From NCBI RefSeq assembly GCF_002865645.1, contig NW_020194685.1:3335499-3399498 (forward strand): a DNA stretch of 64,000 nt, read 5' to 3'. This document shows positions 62,001 to 64,000 of the stretch, in pieces; positions within the stretch are counted from its first letter, which is position 1; every line of letters begins with the position of its first letter. The notes under the pieces are model-generated. The model saw only the letters and a list, made by a program, of their open reading frames with translations. It did not search any database and was not told where the DNA came from. Both the position numbers and the translations under genes were made by a program. This stretch comes from Hyaloscypha bicolor E. Its lineage: Eukaryota > Ascomycota > Leotiomycetes > Helotiales > Hyaloscyphaceae.

Positions 62001-62100
62001 TAAATATTTTAAAATAGATATAAAACTAGAAAGAAAAGTAGTTATAAAATACTATAAGTAAAATAGTATTTAGGAGATTGAGAAAGCTACTAATATTATT

Positions 62101-64000
62101 ATATATATTCTAGAATTACTAGAATTAGAAAGAATAAAATATATTTCTTTTATAAAAGACTAGGAAAAAGTATTTAATAATAGAGACTTTTCTTAATCTA
62201 AAATAAAGCTTATTACCTTTAATTCCTTATATATCTTTTGAATTTTTCTTCTGACTATTATTTATAATCTTTAGAGAATATTATTATTAGACTATTATTC
62301 TAGAAATCGGACGAGCTTTACTATTATTTATTTCTTATTATTATCTAATTACTATTACTAGATAATATTCTTAATATATGAAATTCTATTACTAGATCTT
62401 GGAAATCAAATATAAAAGATCTCTTTTAATATAAAAATAAATAGAGAATCGAGAAGTTATTTTATAGATTCTTAATTCCGAACTATAGTAATAGATAGTA
62501 ATTATATTTAGAATTAGAAAAAGAAGAAAAGAAGAAATATGGCCTTTTATATATATTTTATTAAGATAGGAACTTTTTAGAAGCTCTATTTGTTTTTTTA
62601 ATTAGCTATTCTTATGGCTTATACTAGTCTAAAGCTTGATTATAATATCTATAGATCTTGATTTTAACTTAAACTACTATTATAAGTTTTCTTATAATAT
62701 TTAAATAAATTTCCTAATTAGAAGTTATATATAAATAAAATAGCTAAACTAGAAGTCTTATAAAAGGAAAGGGAAACCTTATTAAACCTAATAGTTATTT
62801 CCGAAAATACTTAATAATATATAATTCTGGGAATTTATTAGATATTAGATAAACTAGATCTATTTATTTAAAGCCTATCTTATATTAGAAAACCTATTTT
62901 TTCTTTAATATAATTATAGCTGTTTCTAAAACTTATATTAAGGCTTAGTTAGTATATTATATATTCTTATTTCTATATAAAGAGAACTTTTCTTATATAG
63001 AACCTATTCCCTAATTAAGATACCGTTTTATTACCGGAAACTAATTACTTTTTTAAAAAGCTAGTATAATTTACTAATTCTTACTATTAATTTATTTCTT
63101 ACTATTAAATATTATCTAAATAATTCCTATATTCTTAATACTAATTCGGAATATCTAATCTTTTTATATTCTATATTAACTTTAATATTAATTATTTCAA
63201 ACTTAATAATAATACTATAAATCCTATTTATATTATTTTATAGTTCTCTTTTCTATATACTCTAATATTTTTAGTATTACTTTTATTAATATAAATATTA
63301 CTTTAAAGTCCCAAATAACTAAATAGTTTTATATTATTTAAAGTCGATTCTAATAAGTACTAAATAAATATAATTAGCTTTCGGAAAAGATATAGATTAG
63401 TTTTAGAAGAAGTAATATCTTATTCTGAGTTATTTCTTAATTCTATTATTTTAATTCTTTTTCTATTAATACTTATTTTATATTTTCCCTAATATTTTTA
63501 ATATATTTATATATCTTATCTTTTATATATTTCTTATATTATTTCCCTTCTTTTATACTATTTTTTAAGTTAATAGGAATATTTCTAAATAAATAAAGAA
63601 TTGGAATATACCTATATTATAAAATTTTTATTATTTTCTTTTATATTTTAATATTTTAAATACTATTACTATATTTATATTTTTATTATATTACCTTCTT
63701 ATTTCCCTATTATTATTATTTAGTTTAACCTGCCTTAATTATTTCCTTAATTATATTTCCTTAGATATATATATTTATATTCTTTTCTATAACAGAAGCC
63801 TAATTCTATATTTTATCTTTTATAATTATTCCTAATTTATAATTATATTACCTTAAATATATCTAATTATTATATCTACTTTCTCTATTATATATATTAC
63901 TATTTTAGCTTTATTTTCTTACTAGAAAGAAAGAAAAACTCAAATATATATAATATATTTATATAATCTAAGACTATTTTAATTTACTTTTTATTTTAGA
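62101..64000. other. RIP-degraded AT-rich sequence, unassigned
   Basis: No LTR of D, no Copia C continuation and no open frame found. Probably more retrotransposon remnant. Confidence 0.5.

Larger units (their letters stand above)
54051..62100 (+). mobile_element. Ty3/Gypsy retrotransposon D (right end not identified)
   Basis: The 5' LTR is 54,051-54,353; it matches the solo LTR at 1,622-1,925 on the other strand. Its start TATAGTATAGCAGGC fits TGTAGTACGGCAGGC before RIP. Gag, protease, reverse transcriptase and integrase follow in Gypsy order on the plus strand. I see no 3' LTR up to 64,000, so the element is truncated, interrupted or runs longer than I can trace. Confidence 0.78.

Noticed and set aside
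1..64000. tRNA or rRNA genes
   Set aside because: I scanned for cloverleaf-like conserved blocks (such as GGTTCGAATCC forms) by eye and found none convincing; a tRNAscan run would settle it.

Overview
The window looks like chromosomal DNA of a filamentous ascomycete (Pezizomycotina). The evidence is short GT-AG introns, fungal genes (Spt3, Atg22, a Zn2Cys6 regulator), and long AT-rich tracts made of retrotransposons whose differences are almost all C:G to T:A transitions. CpA and TpG are nearly absent from these tracts. This is the signature of repeat-induced point mutation (RIP). I cannot place the species from this sequence alone.

Layout. 1-19,075 is an AT-rich block. A Ty1/Copia element (A, + strand, 829-16,733) is split by a second copy of the same family in the opposite orientation (B, - strand, 3,625-13,059). 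B is itself split by a little-mutated non-autonomous LTR element (3,980-6,989). 19,080-29,440 is a gene island holding a broken laccase, a Tc1-like transposon with perfect 31-bp ends, SPT3, ATG22 and an SDR gene. 29,440-33,075 is a RIP-degraded Tc1/mariner element carrying its own nested small LTR element. 33,460-35,325 is a gag-only LTR element inserted in an older relic. 36,642-40,226 is a hAT element with an 8-bp target duplication and a second, cysteine-rich/RGG open frame. 40,235-49,404 is a decaying gene region: a broken alpha/beta-hydrolase, an apparently intact Zn2Cys6 regulator and a broken NmrA-like gene. 49,405-64,000 is a second AT-rich block: a third Copia copy (C) cut at 54,051 by a large Gypsy element (D) that runs to at least about 62,100.

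How it fits together. The working genes are the general transcription co-activator subunit Spt3, the vacuolar effluxer Atg22 (divergent from SPT3 across a 622-bp shared upstream region), the SDR and the lone Zn2Cys6 factor. Nearly everything else is transposon or transposon-damaged gene. Target-site duplications allow the order of insertion to be read at several levels. A 36-bp near-perfect palindrome recurs in three otherwise unrelated elements, and this is the least explained signal in the window. I did not find a clear new multi-gene system.
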